From: Telmatactis stephensoni
Lineage: Eukaryota; Cnidaria; Anthozoa; Actiniaria; Isophelliidae
Reading direction: 5' to 3'
Assembly: GCA_029948255.1 (NCBI GenBank)
Contig: JALIZF010001292.1
Coordinates: forward strand, 1-64,000
DNA: 64,000 nt
In this document: one piece after another, positions 44,858-58,842 of the stretch
Layout: each line of letters starts with the position of its first letter
Position numbering within the stretch: position 1 is the first letter of the stretch
Notes under the pieces: model-generated
Seen by the model: only the letters and a program-made list of their open reading frames with translations
Told to the model about the DNA's origin: nothing
The model's database searches: none
Program-made: the position numbers and the translations under genes

Positions 44858-47100
44858 TTTGACTTTTACTCCCTTCTCAAACGCAACTCAAGTTTGAATG
44901 CTCCGGTTTGTCAGGAAATTACCACTGCTTCCTTTTCTTAATGTCAAAGTTGTGTCGACAAATTCTAGATTTTGTAGTTTCTTTGACTAGTATAGGATGT
45001 ACGTCTTGAAATCGTTTACCTCATTGCAAAGCACATTCAGGTATATACAGAAGAAGATCTCAGCACTTTTCGCTCGGGTGTTTTCTTGCCTAATCAAGCT
45101 GCTATATTTCTTTTCCTGACACTGTCATGCCGTGCGTCAGTAAGCAAGTTGACTGCTTCCTTTATGGACGTCAAACTGTTGTCAGGCTTTCTACCCTATA
45201 GACGGCAAAGAACCATTAGTTTCGTTTAACGTCTAAAAGTTGATACGTTATTTGAGCAGCTGAAACTTATGGAATACAATAGAACATCTCTATTTTACAA
45301 GGGTATAGGGGATTATCCTACAAAATACCACTAGAAATGTGGAAAAAATATTCTAAAAACGTAGCTTGGTATTGTGCAGTTGAGTGACAATAAAAAAGCA
45401 ATGAAAAGAGTGTATCAAATTGGTACTAAAATATATACAACTTTATCTAAAAATGTTTACTACATGACAGTCGTAAGGATTAAATTATATCTGATGGATG
45501 GCTTTGATTTCCTTATATTCCTCTAAATGTTTTCTTTCTTATTTCTTTCTAATTCAATAGATCCATTAATGATTATATAGTAAACATTTAAAGAAAGAAA
45601 ACGTTTTCTTTCCTGTTGAAATGCTTTTCATTACTCCAAAAGAAAGCTTATCCAATTGAGCCATCAATATGTTCACGGTATCATTGTATGCTAATTAACT
45701 TTGATCGTACTTGCAGAGTAATTGACAGATTTGTCAACAACTCATTTTTTGATATATTTAAACATATTACCCTTGTTATTGCTACAAATCTTCTTTACAA
45801 TCTAAAAATAAGTTTAAAAATAGATGATATTTTGACGTAAAGTTGATATGTTATGTCTTTCTCCTCCTGACCAAATCAGCAGAAAAAAAAGAAGAAAAAA
45901 AAGGGAATATGTTTGAAAGTGAAATGTGTTAGGTTATCTCCCGAGAATATAGTTGACTTTATATTTATACCTGTATTTTGCTTTAATTAGTCGGTATTTT
46001 ATGAAGTTTGAAGGTAATCGAATAATCCACGTTTCCTATCCATTAGTTTAAAATCTTCCTGTGGAGTAATTTACTCTTACTTGGTCAGGAAATGGCATTC
46101 TTTAGCAGTTACTTTCCTACAGCAAGAAGTTAATCCACTTTGCATTAGATGCCTTGTAGGGGAGAAGAAGAACAACAAGACGCGGGTGTTTGTTTTCATT
46201 TTAGTTTTTCAAGGAAATTTGAATTTTGAAACAGAAATCTTGTGCTTAGATTAGACCCTGTATTTCGTAAGAACTGTACGAAACTGTTAGACTAAAATAT
46301 AAGTCAACTTTGTTATCTCAATCAATTTGGAACTCCTTGTTTGATTTTTGAATGGTTTCATATAGGCAAATGGTCTACCACGCCTGACTAAACTAACTTT
46401 GACTAAAATTTGAGTTGACAATGTCACACGAATTTTCAAAATGAAACTTCAAAAATCTTGTACCAACTTTGCTACATCTTCCGACATTGCTTCCGTTTGT
46501 TCTTGTTGCTTTGCACGTATCACAAAAGAAAAGAAAATACAACACTTTTATTTAGCTTTTCTTTCCCAACAAGACAGCTAGGGTTACCACAACAACTTTC
46601 GCCAATTACTGTGGGCCATGTAGTGTAGTAGGCCTGACCACACACACTGGCAACTTCATGGCCTACTCTCCCCAAATAGTGGTATGGGTTCTTTAACGTC
46701 CCTTTTGAATAAATATCTTTAGTAATCTCATATCCCTTTCATCTAAATACTGCAATCCATTCCTACCGCAGTAATACAAGTAGCTTAAGACGGTAATCCT
46801 GTACAAAACGGATACACTATCAACTAATGTACGTTGGGTTCATCTTATATAGAAACTAGTCCCTCTTATTTTCCATAAAAATGAATATAAACATACTTTA
46901 AGTAAAGAAACATCAAATTCTAAATAAGTATACATAAAGATTCAAACAACTTCTGGAGGTTTCAAAAAATATTATATTCTCACATGGAACTTACCGAAAT
47001 CTGGTGGAAGCTCGGGCAATTTGGTCCTAAACTAAGTCCTCGCGCGATGCATACTTTTCGCCCAGCAAATAGAAGCTATTTCTTAATAGGGTTTTTACGC
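44858..47100. other. Upstream region of the intronless GPCR; no gene seen
   Basis: AT-rich. No clear TATA box within 150 bp of the ATG at 44857. Near 46590-46720 the sequence TATGGGTTCTTTAACGTCCC resembles a dispersed repeat known from other invertebrates; family uncertain. No convincing open frame. Confidence 0.45.
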
Positions 47101-47139
47101 TTTACGTCACTCGACATTTAAAGTAAACATGCCTATAAA

Positions 47140-47400
47140 GCCGGATTTCTATGAAACCTCATTTCTTCGGTTGAAGCCTCGTTTTCATTAGACCTCATTT
47201 CCATGAAGCCTCGTTTCCATGTAGAGTCGTTTCTATGACAGCGGTGACCCATTATATAATGCCTCATTTATAGGACCTCATTTCCACTGATGAAACCTCG
47301 TTTTTTTTTTGTGAAGCCTCGATGCTATGAAGCCTCGTTTCCATGAAGCCTCGTTTCTATAACATAGGGCAGTCCATCATGCAATGTTTCCATATTTTTC
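47140..47400. repeat. Irregular GAAGCCTCGTTTCCAT repeats
   Basis: About ten diverged copies of a 15-16 bp unit (GAAGCCTCGTTTCCAT, GAAACCTCATTTC), not strictly tandem. Confidence 0.75.
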
Positions 47401-49187
47401 AACAAAATGGCGAACAATTTTGACGTCACCTCAACTAAAAATGAGGCTTTGTGTTTTGTAATAGTCAAGTTGTAAATATTTTATTAGTTATTGAATTTCG
47501 TGTTCAGTTTTTGTACTTTCTTTGCAGGAGGCCTTTACAATTTGAAGTCCTTTATCAACAATTATTTTGGAGAGCAATTTAAAACCCTAAGTTATTTCAA
47601 TCTTATTTTTTCTAATTCTCAAAACAATAATATTTATATTTTATAAATTAGGTTTAACTTGTTCTTCAGAAAAGAGCCTCGAGATGAGTGGCTAGATTTT
47701 GTTGAGTCAGTCTTTCGATTTTAAAACAATTAGAAACGATTCAATATCAAAATATTCTTGTATCTCGGCTGGAACAAATATACTTTTTGTATTTTCATCT
47801 TATTTTGATATCCGCCGGTGAATATTTCATTAATTCGTAATTCCTCTTCGGATTAATCGAGTTTACAAATAAAAGCTTTTTGGTCAGATTTGATTTACAA
47901 TACCTCTAGTACGGGAAAAGCCATTGTAATCCAATTGCAGTGCCATGTACTCAGTAAAGACTTGTTTTGGTGGCCTTAAAGCTCATTTTTTCTCCAACGT
48001 CCTGTTTGTGGTGCTTTCGATGCTTGGGGCAGGTGGTCTAAACACAGCACGATGTAAAACCCCAGTGTTTATTACTTTTCTTTCCTGCCTCTTATTTTTT
48101 AATTTACAGACATTCTCAAATCAATTACTTTCTTAAAAATGGTTAGTTTTTATTGGTGATATTGTTCAATAAAAGCCCATGAATTGTGTTGAGCCTATAC
48201 ATTTTTTGCATTATGTCTTAACGAATTGATTGATTTTTATTGTTTATATCTAACGAATCTTAAAAGTTAAATCACATTCCGCCCCCTACAGCTATTTTAA
48301 CCCAAATATCTCCGCTCCGATTCGTTTAGGGCTGTCGGTGATTTAATATACTCTGTAGAGTGTTGGATTGAAGAATCTTCCCTCGCCGCAATTCCTTGTC
48401 TGGCATCAATTTGAAAGTCGGGATAAGATCATTTCATTAAAGTAAAGCAATAAAAGTTGAAGATTTGGCGAGATAAAGGAAGGCAAGCGTTTTTCTTAAG
48501 GAGAAATCGTCTCTACATTTTTCTATCAGCACTGGTCCGTTCTATAAGGTAAGCGCTGTGAATATGAGATAAGTTGGATCTGAAATCCAAGCCTAAAATA
48601 ACAAAATGGGGCGCGCAAAATAAAAATTAAGAAGTCTCAATGAATGTGAAAACTACATTGGCAAATAGAAACTAAAAAAGCGTGCTGGATTTTGGTTTTA
48701 TAAAACTAGTGAATTCAACGAGTAAGTACTCTTCAGTTAATGAATTTATATAAGATTGAGGTTTAATGCAGAAGTATTCCCGTAAAGTGCATCTTTTATA
48801 AAAAGTATTTTTTACTATCCCACTTTTCGTTGAACTAACTAAAAATTAACTGTAGTTTCGATGCTACAATTCAACTTTTTATTAAAATTCAAGTAAAGTC
48901 GGCTTCTTTGAAGAATGTCAATCTAGACTCGTTTGTATAGGGGAAGATCTGTTTTACTACTTGCGCTGCCCCTCCTACGATTCTCAGGGAGCTTTTAGCC
49001 CATAGAATCATAGCTGATAATAGCAGAAACTCGGTAGTTTAAAGATAAATTCCTGTTCGATCCTTGCTCAGGTTTTCGTTGACAATTCAACCCACGTACA
49101 TTACTTACACTAGTAATTATTATGCTCATAAAATAGTTTACTGAAAGTCCTCTTATTGTGACGTTAATTTAACAAATATTGTCATGT
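47401..49187. other. Intergenic DNA, nothing recognised
   Basis: AT-rich. A 63-codon frame at 47945-48136 has an ATG and hydrophobic stretches but no context, so it is not called. Confidence 0.45.
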
Positions 49188-49324
49188 TTAAGGGCACGTT
49201 CACATGAGACAGGTGCCCCTTTGCAGTAGGGATAACAATTTTGTTTTGTGTCCCCCAGGGAAAAGAAACAAAAGAGGTATCCCTACTACATAGGGGCACC
49301 CTCTCTGACGTAAACGGGCCCTTA
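49188..49324. mobile_element. Short MITE flanked by TTA
   Basis: TTA + AGGGCACGTTCACATGAGAC and GGTGCCCC at the left; GGGGCACC and GACGTAAACGGGCCCT + TTA at the right; inner TAGGGATA mirrors TATCCCTA. About 137 bp. Confidence 0.7.
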
Positions 49325-49503
49325 GTAACGTAGATGCAAATATATATCGAGTAAGAGGTAACTAGATTTTAATCATTTTGATTTTCAACAACCATGCATG
49401 CAAAGTAAAATTACCTCAGATTTATTAAGCATGCGTTACCTAGCAACAATTATTCGTTCGTTTATAAAAGGATGTAGGCTATGACGTAGTATTATTAACT
49501 GTC

Positions 49504-49617
49504 CTGGGGCCCCTTTCTCAAAAGACCCGATAACTTTACGGACCCGTTAACCTAAATAAATCAAATAAGTTAACAGGTCCGTAAAGTTATCGAGTCTTTT
49601 GAGAAACGGGCCCCTGC
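49504..49617. mobile_element. Foldback element with GGGCCCCTTTCTCAAAAGAC ends
   Basis: Arms of about 46 bp (49504-49549 against 49570-49617) with the shared core GATAACTTTACGGACC. A related half copy (GGGCCCGTAAGGCTATCGGG) lies at 52908-52950. Confidence 0.85.
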
Positions 49618-49644
49618 ATGTACAAGTACGTCCAGGTTATATTA

Positions 49645-50067
49645 GGGGGTGTTTACATGACACTAGGATCATCCTAGCACTAGCATCATCCTAGCAGGCG
49701 AACCAACTTTTACGTTAAGTTTACATGCCCGAAGCAACCCGAAGCAGAGTTCAAAGGAAATGAGTGATTGCTCGTCCTAGATCACCCGAACTACCACAGT
49801 GGCCCCAGCATTAGCGTTTCCTAATCCTAGTTGGCGAGGTATCTCTACTTTTTCTGTTTACATGACCGAAGCATACTCCTATATTGCTAGGATATTCCTA
49901 CCGGCGAGACAGAATGATCCTAGTAGTAGGATGATCCTAGTACCCGAAGTGAAGACAAATTTCCATGTAAACAGAATGCAGTAAATGTATAACAGGTAGG
50001 ATGATTCGCCTTCTAGGATGATCTTAGTACTAGGATGATCCTAGTGTCATGTCAACACCCCCTTAAA
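49645..50067. mobile_element. GGGGTGTTTACATG-ended MITE, copy 2
   Basis: TTA + GGGGGTGTTTACATGACACT at the left; the mirror AGTGTCATGTCAACACCCCC + TTA at the right. Longer than the copy at 35704, with multiple GGATGATCCTAG palindromes and the shared AACAGAATGCAGTAAATGTA. Confidence 0.8.
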
Positions 50068-50272
50068 CCAGACTTTTTCGGTAAACGTTGGCCTTCTGTA
50101 ATATATCGGATGGCTATGATCACGTGACTATGATCACGTGACTACGATAAGCAAAACACTGTTGCAACAGCGAGCTTCAAAAACTTGCAACATTGTTAAA
50201 TGTTGCCATGAGATTTTTGTAGGCGTGCGTGCGCGCCAGCACGTTACTGACTACACGTAGTGTGACACATTT

Positions 50273-50375
50273 AACACTTATTGACTGGGACCGCGAGAAA
50301 GCAGTATGTTTTGTGGTCCCGAGATCGCCAATGTTTCCCGAGGCTGCTTTCCCGAGGTCCCAGTCAATAAGTGTT
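50273..50375. mobile_element. Foldback element with AACACTTATTGACTGGGACC ends
   Basis: The left end AACACTTATTGACTGGGACC mirrors GGTCCCAGTCAATAAGTGTT at the right. About 103 bp, with an inner CGAGAAAGCAG/CTGCTTTCCCG partial match. Confidence 0.8.
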
Positions 50376-50987
50376 TTGTCATATACCAACGGTCAAAGAA
50401 CAAAATAAAAAGCAAAACGTCGCTGCCTACAGTTAAAGTTAATCAAAATTCACACAAAACTGACCTTTTTCACACATGGTTTTTCGGAGAATTGTTGCAG
50501 CTCCTTTGGTGACATTCTTGGTTGGTTATCATCTTTTTCTCGGAATAAATGTTGTATATTGTTCTTAAAAGTTTGACAATAAACACGAGTTTTGCCTCAT
50601 GCATGTCCAAATGAATGAATTTGTAAACGCGCGCTGCCAAAAACGTGCCCTCAAAGCCCAATCAACTTCCGGTTTTGTTATTACCGGTCAACAAAACACA
50701 CTGTTGCCCGCTGAGAGTTGTTGCTGGGGAAACAGCAAAATTTGTTGACGTTCACGTGATGCGCTCTCGCCCAATCAGAGCACAGAAAAATTGACTTTGA
50801 CAGTTGGTATATAACAATAAGTTTTGTACGTCAAGGCTCATTTCGTAGTCAGGTTATAAAGCATCTATTTCATCTATTTCAAACTGTTAATTGAATCACG
50901 TAGCAGTGGTGAGTTTGTAGAATTTGACGTCATAGGGTATAGTTTACAGTCTTAATTGAAAAGTGAAAAATTTGCTTTGGGTATAAT

Positions 50988-51450
50988 ATCCGTTTATGTT
51001 TATACTATTCAGTGAGCGCATTACAGAAACACGTTAAAATGCAATTGGTGGTTTTGTACAAGTATATTACTCCAAATTCAAACAAAAAGATTTAAAAAAA
51101 GGGAAGGAAAGGAAAAGGAAAAGAAAAATAAGGAGGAAGGAAAAAGAAAAAAAAACGAAAGGAAAAAGAAAACGAGGTAGGACGGAAGCACAGAAAGAAA
51201 ATGAAAGAAAAGAAACTAATATCCGTTTATGTGTATATTCAGTGAGCGCATTACAGAAACACGTTAAAATGCAATTGGTACCGGTGGTTTTTGTACAAGT
51301 ATATTACTCCAAATTCAAACAAAAAGATTATAAAATGGAAAGGAAAGATAAAGGAAAAAAAAATAAGGAGAAAGGAAAAAAAAACGAAAGCAAAAAGAAA
51401 ACAAGGAGGTAGGACGGAAGCACAGAAAGAAAATGAAAGAAAAGAAACTA
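50988..51450. repeat. Tandem duplication of about 230 bp
   Basis: AATATCCGTTTATG, then TTCAGTGAGCGCATTACAGA and a purine-rich tail ending GGACGGAAGCACAGAAAG, occurs twice, at about 50988-51220 and 51220-51450. The second copy differs by small indels. Confidence 0.88.
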
Positions 51451-51965
51451 AAAACAAATACGCAAAACATTGTAGACGCATATGGAGAAAAGAGTAGCAT
51501 AGCCTTTGAGAACATATATGCAGTACATTTTTCGGATGCTGCATATACTTATCTTTATGTTACTAGTAAGGAACAGTGCTTAAGGCATTGATACAAGAAA
51601 AATGGTTTTCTAATAGCAAGCTATCAATATCCATATCATGGCTAGTTAACAATATTGGTACGACCTCGGGCATGAGTACAAATATGCTGCTAAGTTTTGT
51701 TTTCACATCATTTCTACATTTCATAAACGCAGGTAAACTCTGTGTCGTCTAAACAAACAATTTGTCATTACTTTCCCTTTCACTGCACGTAAATGTACCG
51801 ACACTTAAGAATCGCAAATATCTTAAAACGTGAAGCACACCTTCACTTTTCACTTTCTAGTGAATATTTTGCGACTTAAAGTCAGAAATATACCAGAATG
51901 AAGGAAAGGAAAGTACCTGAGTGAATGAAGGTGAGCTTGGCTGGTGATGCTTGAACGGGCCTCAC

Positions 51966-53716
51966 CTGAGAAAGAAAGGCATATGTTTGATGAGTAGAAA
52001 GGTAGAACAAAAGTGGAGGAAGCCGGAAAGTTCTCGTATCCACCTGCAAGTAATATAGATCTCGACAAGATTAATGTTGGACGAACTGTGTCTGTCAAAC
52101 CAATCACAGGAAAGCAATGCTAAGGTTTTGAAGACGTTGGTAACTAAGAGCTTTGCACTGATAATGTCGATGCTATTGTAATACGTGCCGTAAATTTACA
52201 GTAGCCAATTAAAGTAGTGCATCGGATATTGATCTAAGGTGAGAGTGTTTTAGGTCAGTTCAAGAACACCCCGTGTATTTTGATAAGCACTGATTTGTTG
52301 TAAGACGGTATTGACAAACTTTCTTCTTTTGCGCCCATTTGTTCACTGCTACGTGTTCTCTTGGGAAAAAGAACACTTAAAAGGCCCTCAAGTTATTCTT
52401 ATAGTGTCTTTAATGACCAAAGTGTTGAAACTAAAATGTTTCGTATTACCAGGTTATTATCGTAATTGCCAATTGAAAATCCATTCGCAAAATACTTAAG
52501 AGCAGTGATAGATATTCTCTCTTCAGAAACCATGCCGCCTTCGCGTGAGTGTTTGAACCAGCGAAATGGCTTGGACATTACAAACCAATGTTTGCAAACT
52601 AACTCAATAATTCATAGAAAGATTTCACAAACATAGCCGTTGTTTAGAGCAACATGATAAAATCGCATGACTAGTATTATATAAATCGTTTTCGTGAATA
52701 CGACACGTCAATGGTTGGGCACGTCTTCAAATCAGGAATTTCGATTTCATCTCGAAAAGCGGCGAGGCGTTCAAGAATAAAAATTAACAAAGAAAGTGTT
52801 AGAGAATGGCTGTGGACCCTGGGTTGCTCTCGTAACTTGCCTTTAAAATCATAGAAATTAATAACAACTTGCGCGTCGAGAAACACTCGTAAACTTTATC
52901 GGGTACGTTGACGGGCCCGTAAGGCTATCGGGTCTTTCGAGAAATGTTCTAAAGGGCACTAACACGATTACAATACGGCGCGATCCATTCCACACATGCG
53001 AAAGGCTGCTCTTAAGCTTAGACGTTTGCGTCTATTTGATTCCAAATGCTTAGTCCTAGGATTAATCTCAATTTATAAACTTATAAAGTCCTTTTAACGA
53101 TGGCCTGACGCCAGGACGCCCTCAATTGACTGGGCTTTTCTAAAGTTGTTTTGTTTTTTAGATGTTTGTCTATGACTCCAAATCCTGGACTTCTAGTATT
53201 AAATTGAGCGGTATCCCTTGGAATTGACCCAACTTCTTTTCATGGAAAATCTCATATAATCGTTTTTGGATTATGATAATTGTATCATTAAAATATGAAA
53301 ACGTTGCGTCTCACATCATTCCGTGATTCAGCCAAAATTCGATTCATGAATCAAAGCAAATTTAGGTATAATTCTGGTCAATATAATACAAGGACGGATC
53401 CAGGATTAATTATCCTTCAAGATGGCGCAGCGTTATAGAAATTGGAAGGATATTTTGAAATAGTCCTGATCGTCGAGAAAAAAGGTCGTCTCAGGGCCCG
53501 CTGCACTCTTCCCAAAAATCCGCCGCTGTAAGGTTGAATCAATGATGTACCGTGCGAAAAAACTCCCATAATTCGTGGTCGGTATTCTGTTTACCACAAT
53601 CCCACTAGGTCATCAGTTCTGCAGTCATCTTCAATCACTACTACATTTTTTGCAGTGTTTGCCATATCAAGTTTACCACAATCTGTCATTGTTCCGACAA
53701 AAATGAAGCTAGACAT
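51966..53716 (-). CDS. Candidate TATA-driven gene, partial, unrecognised
   Basis: A TATAAAAA box on the minus strand (53847-53854) is followed by a first ATG at 53716 and 40 open codons (start MSSFIFVGTMTDCGKLDMAN) ending at TG|GTAAAC, exon 53595-53716. A second possible exon, 51966-52043, is bounded by TTGCAG|GTGG and CTCAG|GTGAGG. The link between them is not established, since the second is open in more than one frame. No domain recognised. Chance is a real alternative. Confidence 0.2.
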
Positions 53717-53846
53717 CAAAAAGTACAAAGTCAAAAGACACCGAAACAAATAAAAGCCTTCGGGAAATTCCTCACACAAACAAAGTACTCCAGAAAGTCG
53801 CGCCAAAGGTCGACAAGAAGTGATAATATTGTGTGCTTATACAGGC

Positions 53847-53854
53847 TTTTTATA
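53847..53854 (-). promoter_or_regulatory. Possible TATA box
   Basis: TATAAAAA on the minus strand, about 130 bp upstream of the first ATG of a 40-codon open stretch. Matches consensus, but the gene itself is uncertain. Confidence 0.3.
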
Positions 53855-54929
53855 GTCGAGGATGTTCTGGCAAAGACATTGAGATTTTACTGAATGATAC
53901 AATTTGTGTACCGTGATTAACTTAGAGGCACGCAGATCGTTTAGCCATAGATATATTGCTTCTAGTTGGTACACACAAGCTTTCGATTAGATCAAAAAAT
54001 GACATGTCCACACTCAGTACTAGAGCTGGTTATTCGTCCAAAATATATATAGTTTGTCTTTAACGATTTTCATTTGTCTTGACCGACATAGCGGAAAAAC
54101 AGTTAAGCAACTTTTTTCATAGTTTTTTCATAAACTGATAATGAAGCATGAAAATCAGTAACTGCTACACTTTTACTGGCTTCAGTAAAAACATTTTACA
54201 AGACCGTGACGTTACAGTAAAGCTTCAGGAGGATATTTATTAAAACAATGATTTTTCTGCTGATCAAAATGTTACCTCTCCAAAAGTACAGGGCATTATA
54301 TCCCATGTACTAAACTTTGATATTATTTGATATTTTGTTCTTTGTGTCTAAAACAGCTTGTATACAAAATATTGAGCTTTAAAACCTTTAAAAGCTTTTA
54401 TAATGAGAGGCTATTAAACGTTTCTCCGCCTGTCGTCTTGACCGGTATGACAGCAAATCAAAATTTGAAGTAAGACTTGTACAATTTATCCGTTCAGAAA
54501 TGGATGAGAAATAAGGAAAGTTCGGAAATGGGTTCTTATGCATACAAACGCCGTTTATATTATGCGCCCTCTGATTGGTCAAGAACCGTGTGTGATTACA
54601 GTGCACACGCATAAATGACGTCATTGAATCTTACGCGCGCTCTGATTGGTTGAAATCGATAAATATTATATAAAACAAATAAATTCCATTTTTCCATTTT
54701 CTGTAGGTCTATACTCCAATAGATGAATAGAGAACGGTCAAACTGTGGTGAGAACTACAGTCACGCAACTCGACTTCACTGAATTCGTGCGTACCTTTTG
54801 TGTTCTCACCACAGTGCATGATGCATGACGTCAACTGTGCATCTATCAGAGTATAGATGCACTGAAATTGGAGTGCATGGCGACCTGTTTCGAAATTAAT
54901 TAGAAAAAAATGAATATAACAATAAATAT

Positions 54930-55055
54930 GTAAACAAACAAACAAACAAACAAATAAATAAATAGATAAATAAATAAATATATATATATATATATAACTG
55001 AATAAATAAATAAATAACTGAATAAATAAATAAATAACTGAATAAATAAATAAAT
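54930..55055. repeat. AAAT/AAAC/AT simple repeat
   Basis: ACAAACAAACAAATAAATAA, a TATATATATATATA run, then four AACTGAATAAATAAATAA-like units. Confidence 0.9.
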
Positions 55056-55568
55056 TCTAACGTAGTTATTTTCTTGCCCACTAGTTATCGATATTCTACT
55101 GCATGAGTTTCCCCCTTTTTTTCGAAGATTGTTTGTCTTTTTTTGAGTCAGGCAACCTTTTGACAATTTTTTATTATACTGTAATTATTTCGAGTGAAAC
55201 GATAGATGAGTAGTAATCCTATATTATGTCCCTTTGTTAAATGTCTTAAGTATTTAAAGAACGACTCTCTTGAACTATATTGGATGAATGTAGGTGCTAA
55301 ACTCGTATTCTATGATTACTTCACTTTATACCTCGTTTGTACTATTTACTGTGGAATATGTCGACGTTTAAATATCATTTTAAATGATGTTTTCACTTTG
55401 AAACATGCAGCACCGACTGAAGCGATCAATATATATTTCAAGTCGATTCGGTACAATTTTCATTAGTGCTAAACTAAAATAGAAAACACATTTATGAAAA
55501 AAGATGTTTACAAATGATGTATGTGTGCATGAAATATTAATACTGAACAACTCAGTAGATAGTCTTAC

Positions 55569-56754
55569 CCAAGCTCTTGTACGAGACCACAAATGTCCAG
55601 GATATATTGCCCACGTCTTATATGAGGTAACACTTTCCAGTAAAAGGCTTTTACCCTTCCAATCTCTCTTTTTCAAAGTATGAAAATAACCCCTTCGCTT
55701 ATTCTGTCACACCCTTCAACTTCAACATCATTTAGATTTGATCTTAGATAGGAAGCGGTTTATTTATCTACAATGGCTTAAAGGTTTACGGAGCATTAAA
55801 AAATTACTTTTTCTATTGTGAATTGTACTTCAAGAAATCGATATATGAAAAGACAGTAATATCCGTTTGTCGGTATTGAAAACGAGGCAGTTGCTATGGA
55901 AACCGATCTCAAAACAATGGGAAATTTTGCAATTAACTTTACCACCTGAAACAAATAGGTTTGTTAGAATCGGCGGGCGACATTTCAAGTTGAGTATTTT
56001 TACATTTTGAATTGAAAACTTGAAAGCTGTTTAAATAGCAATTGAAACTAAAGAATGGTTGAAAGACTTGTATTTATGCCTATTTAAACAGCCAATTATG
56101 TGTTATTACCGATATTTCAAAAAGTGAGTACGAATTGTAGAACTTCATCATGCAGTCTTACATTATTTTATTTACCAAGATTTCGAGCAACTTGCTCTTC
56201 ATCTCAAACACGGTCGACAAACTTTTACTGAAAACATATATTTTACTGATCCTTTTGCTATATACTTTATATCTATATTTGTGGACTTATTTTTTGAATA
56301 TAAGTAACGAAAATTTTCACTGAAATTTTATCTTTTAATTCTGTTCTATAATTAGTGTTTACTTTTGAAAATTAAGTAAGTAAAAACGCTCAGCGATAAA
56401 ATTAAGAAGCCAGTTGATTCAGACACGTAATCAAGAACCAGGATGACCGAGTGGTCCTGGAAACTATTCTTCTTCAATTAAAATATAATTATTTAAGTAT
56501 CTTACGGCATACATGTTAAAGCCGATATTACTCGTCTTTGTATCTTCTAAATACTTAACCTGCAGAGTATAATTTAATTTCATGAGTGGGTTTCTAAATC
56601 CAGCGGTCACTAAGGAATCCGACATGTTGATGACGTCATCAATGCACTCTCGATATCGTGTTAAGTTTTTTGACTGTAACTCGATGCGGACAACGTGTGG
56701 CTGTTTGATTTTATCATCGCATTCACGTCTACTGATAGTCATAGTTCGTATGTA
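55569..56754 (-). CDS. Candidate exon pair of an unrecognised gene
   Basis: Possible exon 56560-56754 (TTTATAG| ... CTGCAG|GTTAAG) has over 60 open codons with coding-like composition (IKQPHVVRIELQSKNLTRYR). It would join in phase 0 to 55569-55663 (open codons around FYWKVLPHIRRGQYILD, donor GG|GTAAGA). Neither end of the gene is visible and no family is recognised. The phase match is suggestive only. Confidence 0.22.
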
Positions 56755-58842
56755 CTATAAAACATAGGCAGTATTGTGAAGGACTTAAAGACGGACAGCT
56801 TAAGTACAATATCGAGCTGCAGATTTGGCCAGCACTGGGGCAAGAATTGAGGAAAATCACTACTTTGAATACAAAGACTCATTTAGATTGAACGTAGAGG
56901 TAAGACGACAGAATCATTTCTGCAAAACTTATACTTTGATACTGAAAATGAATTAATTCAGCTTTTATACATTTATTAATTTTGCATTCTAGATCTTGAC
57001 CACTGCAACGCATATTCACTAGAGTATATCAAAACTGACAGAGTTTAACTTTCGATTGTTGTACGTGGAAAGTGGGACTCGCCATCATATTTACAACACC
57101 AAAAAATGTTTCATTCAGAATAGCTTTTCCTCAGCTTCATTTAAGAAACGTGTTATCTAGTTTTGCGCGGGAAAGCCACTGAAACGAAAAGGAAATTAAT
57201 TTCAATTATCATACACTTCTTCAAAACAACCGGAGCATTAGTATTTGTTTTCTGTTTAACAGGAAATACTGTCAGAAGTATCATTTTACTTTTTTTTTCC
57301 AAGATGTATTTCGTGGTTAAGCGGGGATCCCCCGGCCATAAAAACGGGAATATAAAATTAATGACGGTAAATTATCGTAAAAAAACGTTAAAAGCAGCGG
57401 ATACTTTTTAGTGTAATTTTTTTGCAGGAAGTAGGGGTTCCCATTTTTGCCCTTTAATATTCTTTATTTCGATTGAACCATTCATTTTGCCCTGCCAGCT
57501 TTTATTTATCCATCCATTGTAATTGAAAAGACACAAAAATTTGTTCATTTTTATGAATACATTATTCTTATCTTGTGCAAATCTCTGGTATATGGCTGCA
57601 TGATGGACGGATGTAGACGCGATTAGAGCGATAAGCACATTTTTGAGCTCATGTTTTTGCTCTTTATTTTATAACCCATCAACTCTTCCTTGCGCAAAGT
57701 GACTCAAGATTGTGACAAGCGTTTTATCCCACTTGCATTTATCGTTGCATAATTTAGTCATAATTAGTAGTTTAGAAACATTTCTTTCTTCCCTATAATT
57801 ATAGAGCCTTCTAAACGCTCTTCGCTTCGCTTAAAGACTTGGTATAATTAAGTTGTTTTAGACTAAATAGGGAAAATTGCTATCAATCAAGCAAAAATTA
57901 AAGTGCGCGCATTTAGAAATGAGTTAAGAAAAGAGAATGAAATGTCTTTGCTTGAAATTTTATTTTCATCACTTGTAGCCAATTCTGTGCTTACCACTTG
58001 ATCGCTTTAGAAGGAACACGTTTCCTGCACACTTAGGGGTTTTTAATTGGATTGTGTGTAATTATTAGATAAACAATACCTTAGTTTGTCATACACGAAA
58101 TCCATAAACACGGCTACACTAGTTAACCAGAAGTCTGTACTGAAGCCTAAAACCTAGGAAAGGCTATATGAGTTTCATTAATTCCAGTAAGTGACTTAAT
58201 TTATATCTGAATACTTCTCAACTGGATGACTAATTTACGTCAAGCTATATAAATTAGGTTTCCTTTTCACAAAGCTCGCGCGCGTAACTTACGAGCGCTC
58301 GTAATGTTACGTTAGACGTAAAAAGTACGTAGAAAAGTATCTTCATGGTAAAATAAAGGGAATTTGCGGAAAGTTAATTCGATAGAATAACAATTTATTC
58401 CTATAAAATAACAAGAAATTGCATAGAAAGGGACTTAAGTGGATTCTCGAAAAAGCTTAAAATATTTGTAAATTCTTGGAAAATCCGAACATGGATTACG
58501 GTACTCGTAAGTACCGGACGCTTTGTGAAACGAGGCTCATCAATGTGGGAACCAACAATTTCCACATTTGGACAAGCATTAATTTCTGTCCAATCAAAGC
58601 AAGTTCTGATCTCATCACGTGATCAGAATTATTTTTAGAAAGTTGATGACAAGACGGCAACTGTTTATATAGGATTATCGTGGAAATCTTCAACGTTGTT
58701 ATCCCTATTAACATAACCCTATGTGTAATAAGCCTCTTGAGATACTTTAGTAGCAACACGCAACCTTTGAATCATCCTTAGTATTTGAGATCTCTTGATT
58801 AACAACATCTCATACTTCAGGCAAGGTATGTAACTGTGCCAA

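Noticed and set aside
56438..56462. tRNA or SINE head (GGATGACCGAGTGGTCCTGG)
   Set aside because: Only a 5'-half match of about 20 bp with no B box downstream; at most a fragment.
57163..57638. Frames of 76-82 codons on both strands
   Set aside because: They start on TTG/GTG rather than ATG, lie in AT-rich DNA, and have no splice or promoter context strong enough to call.
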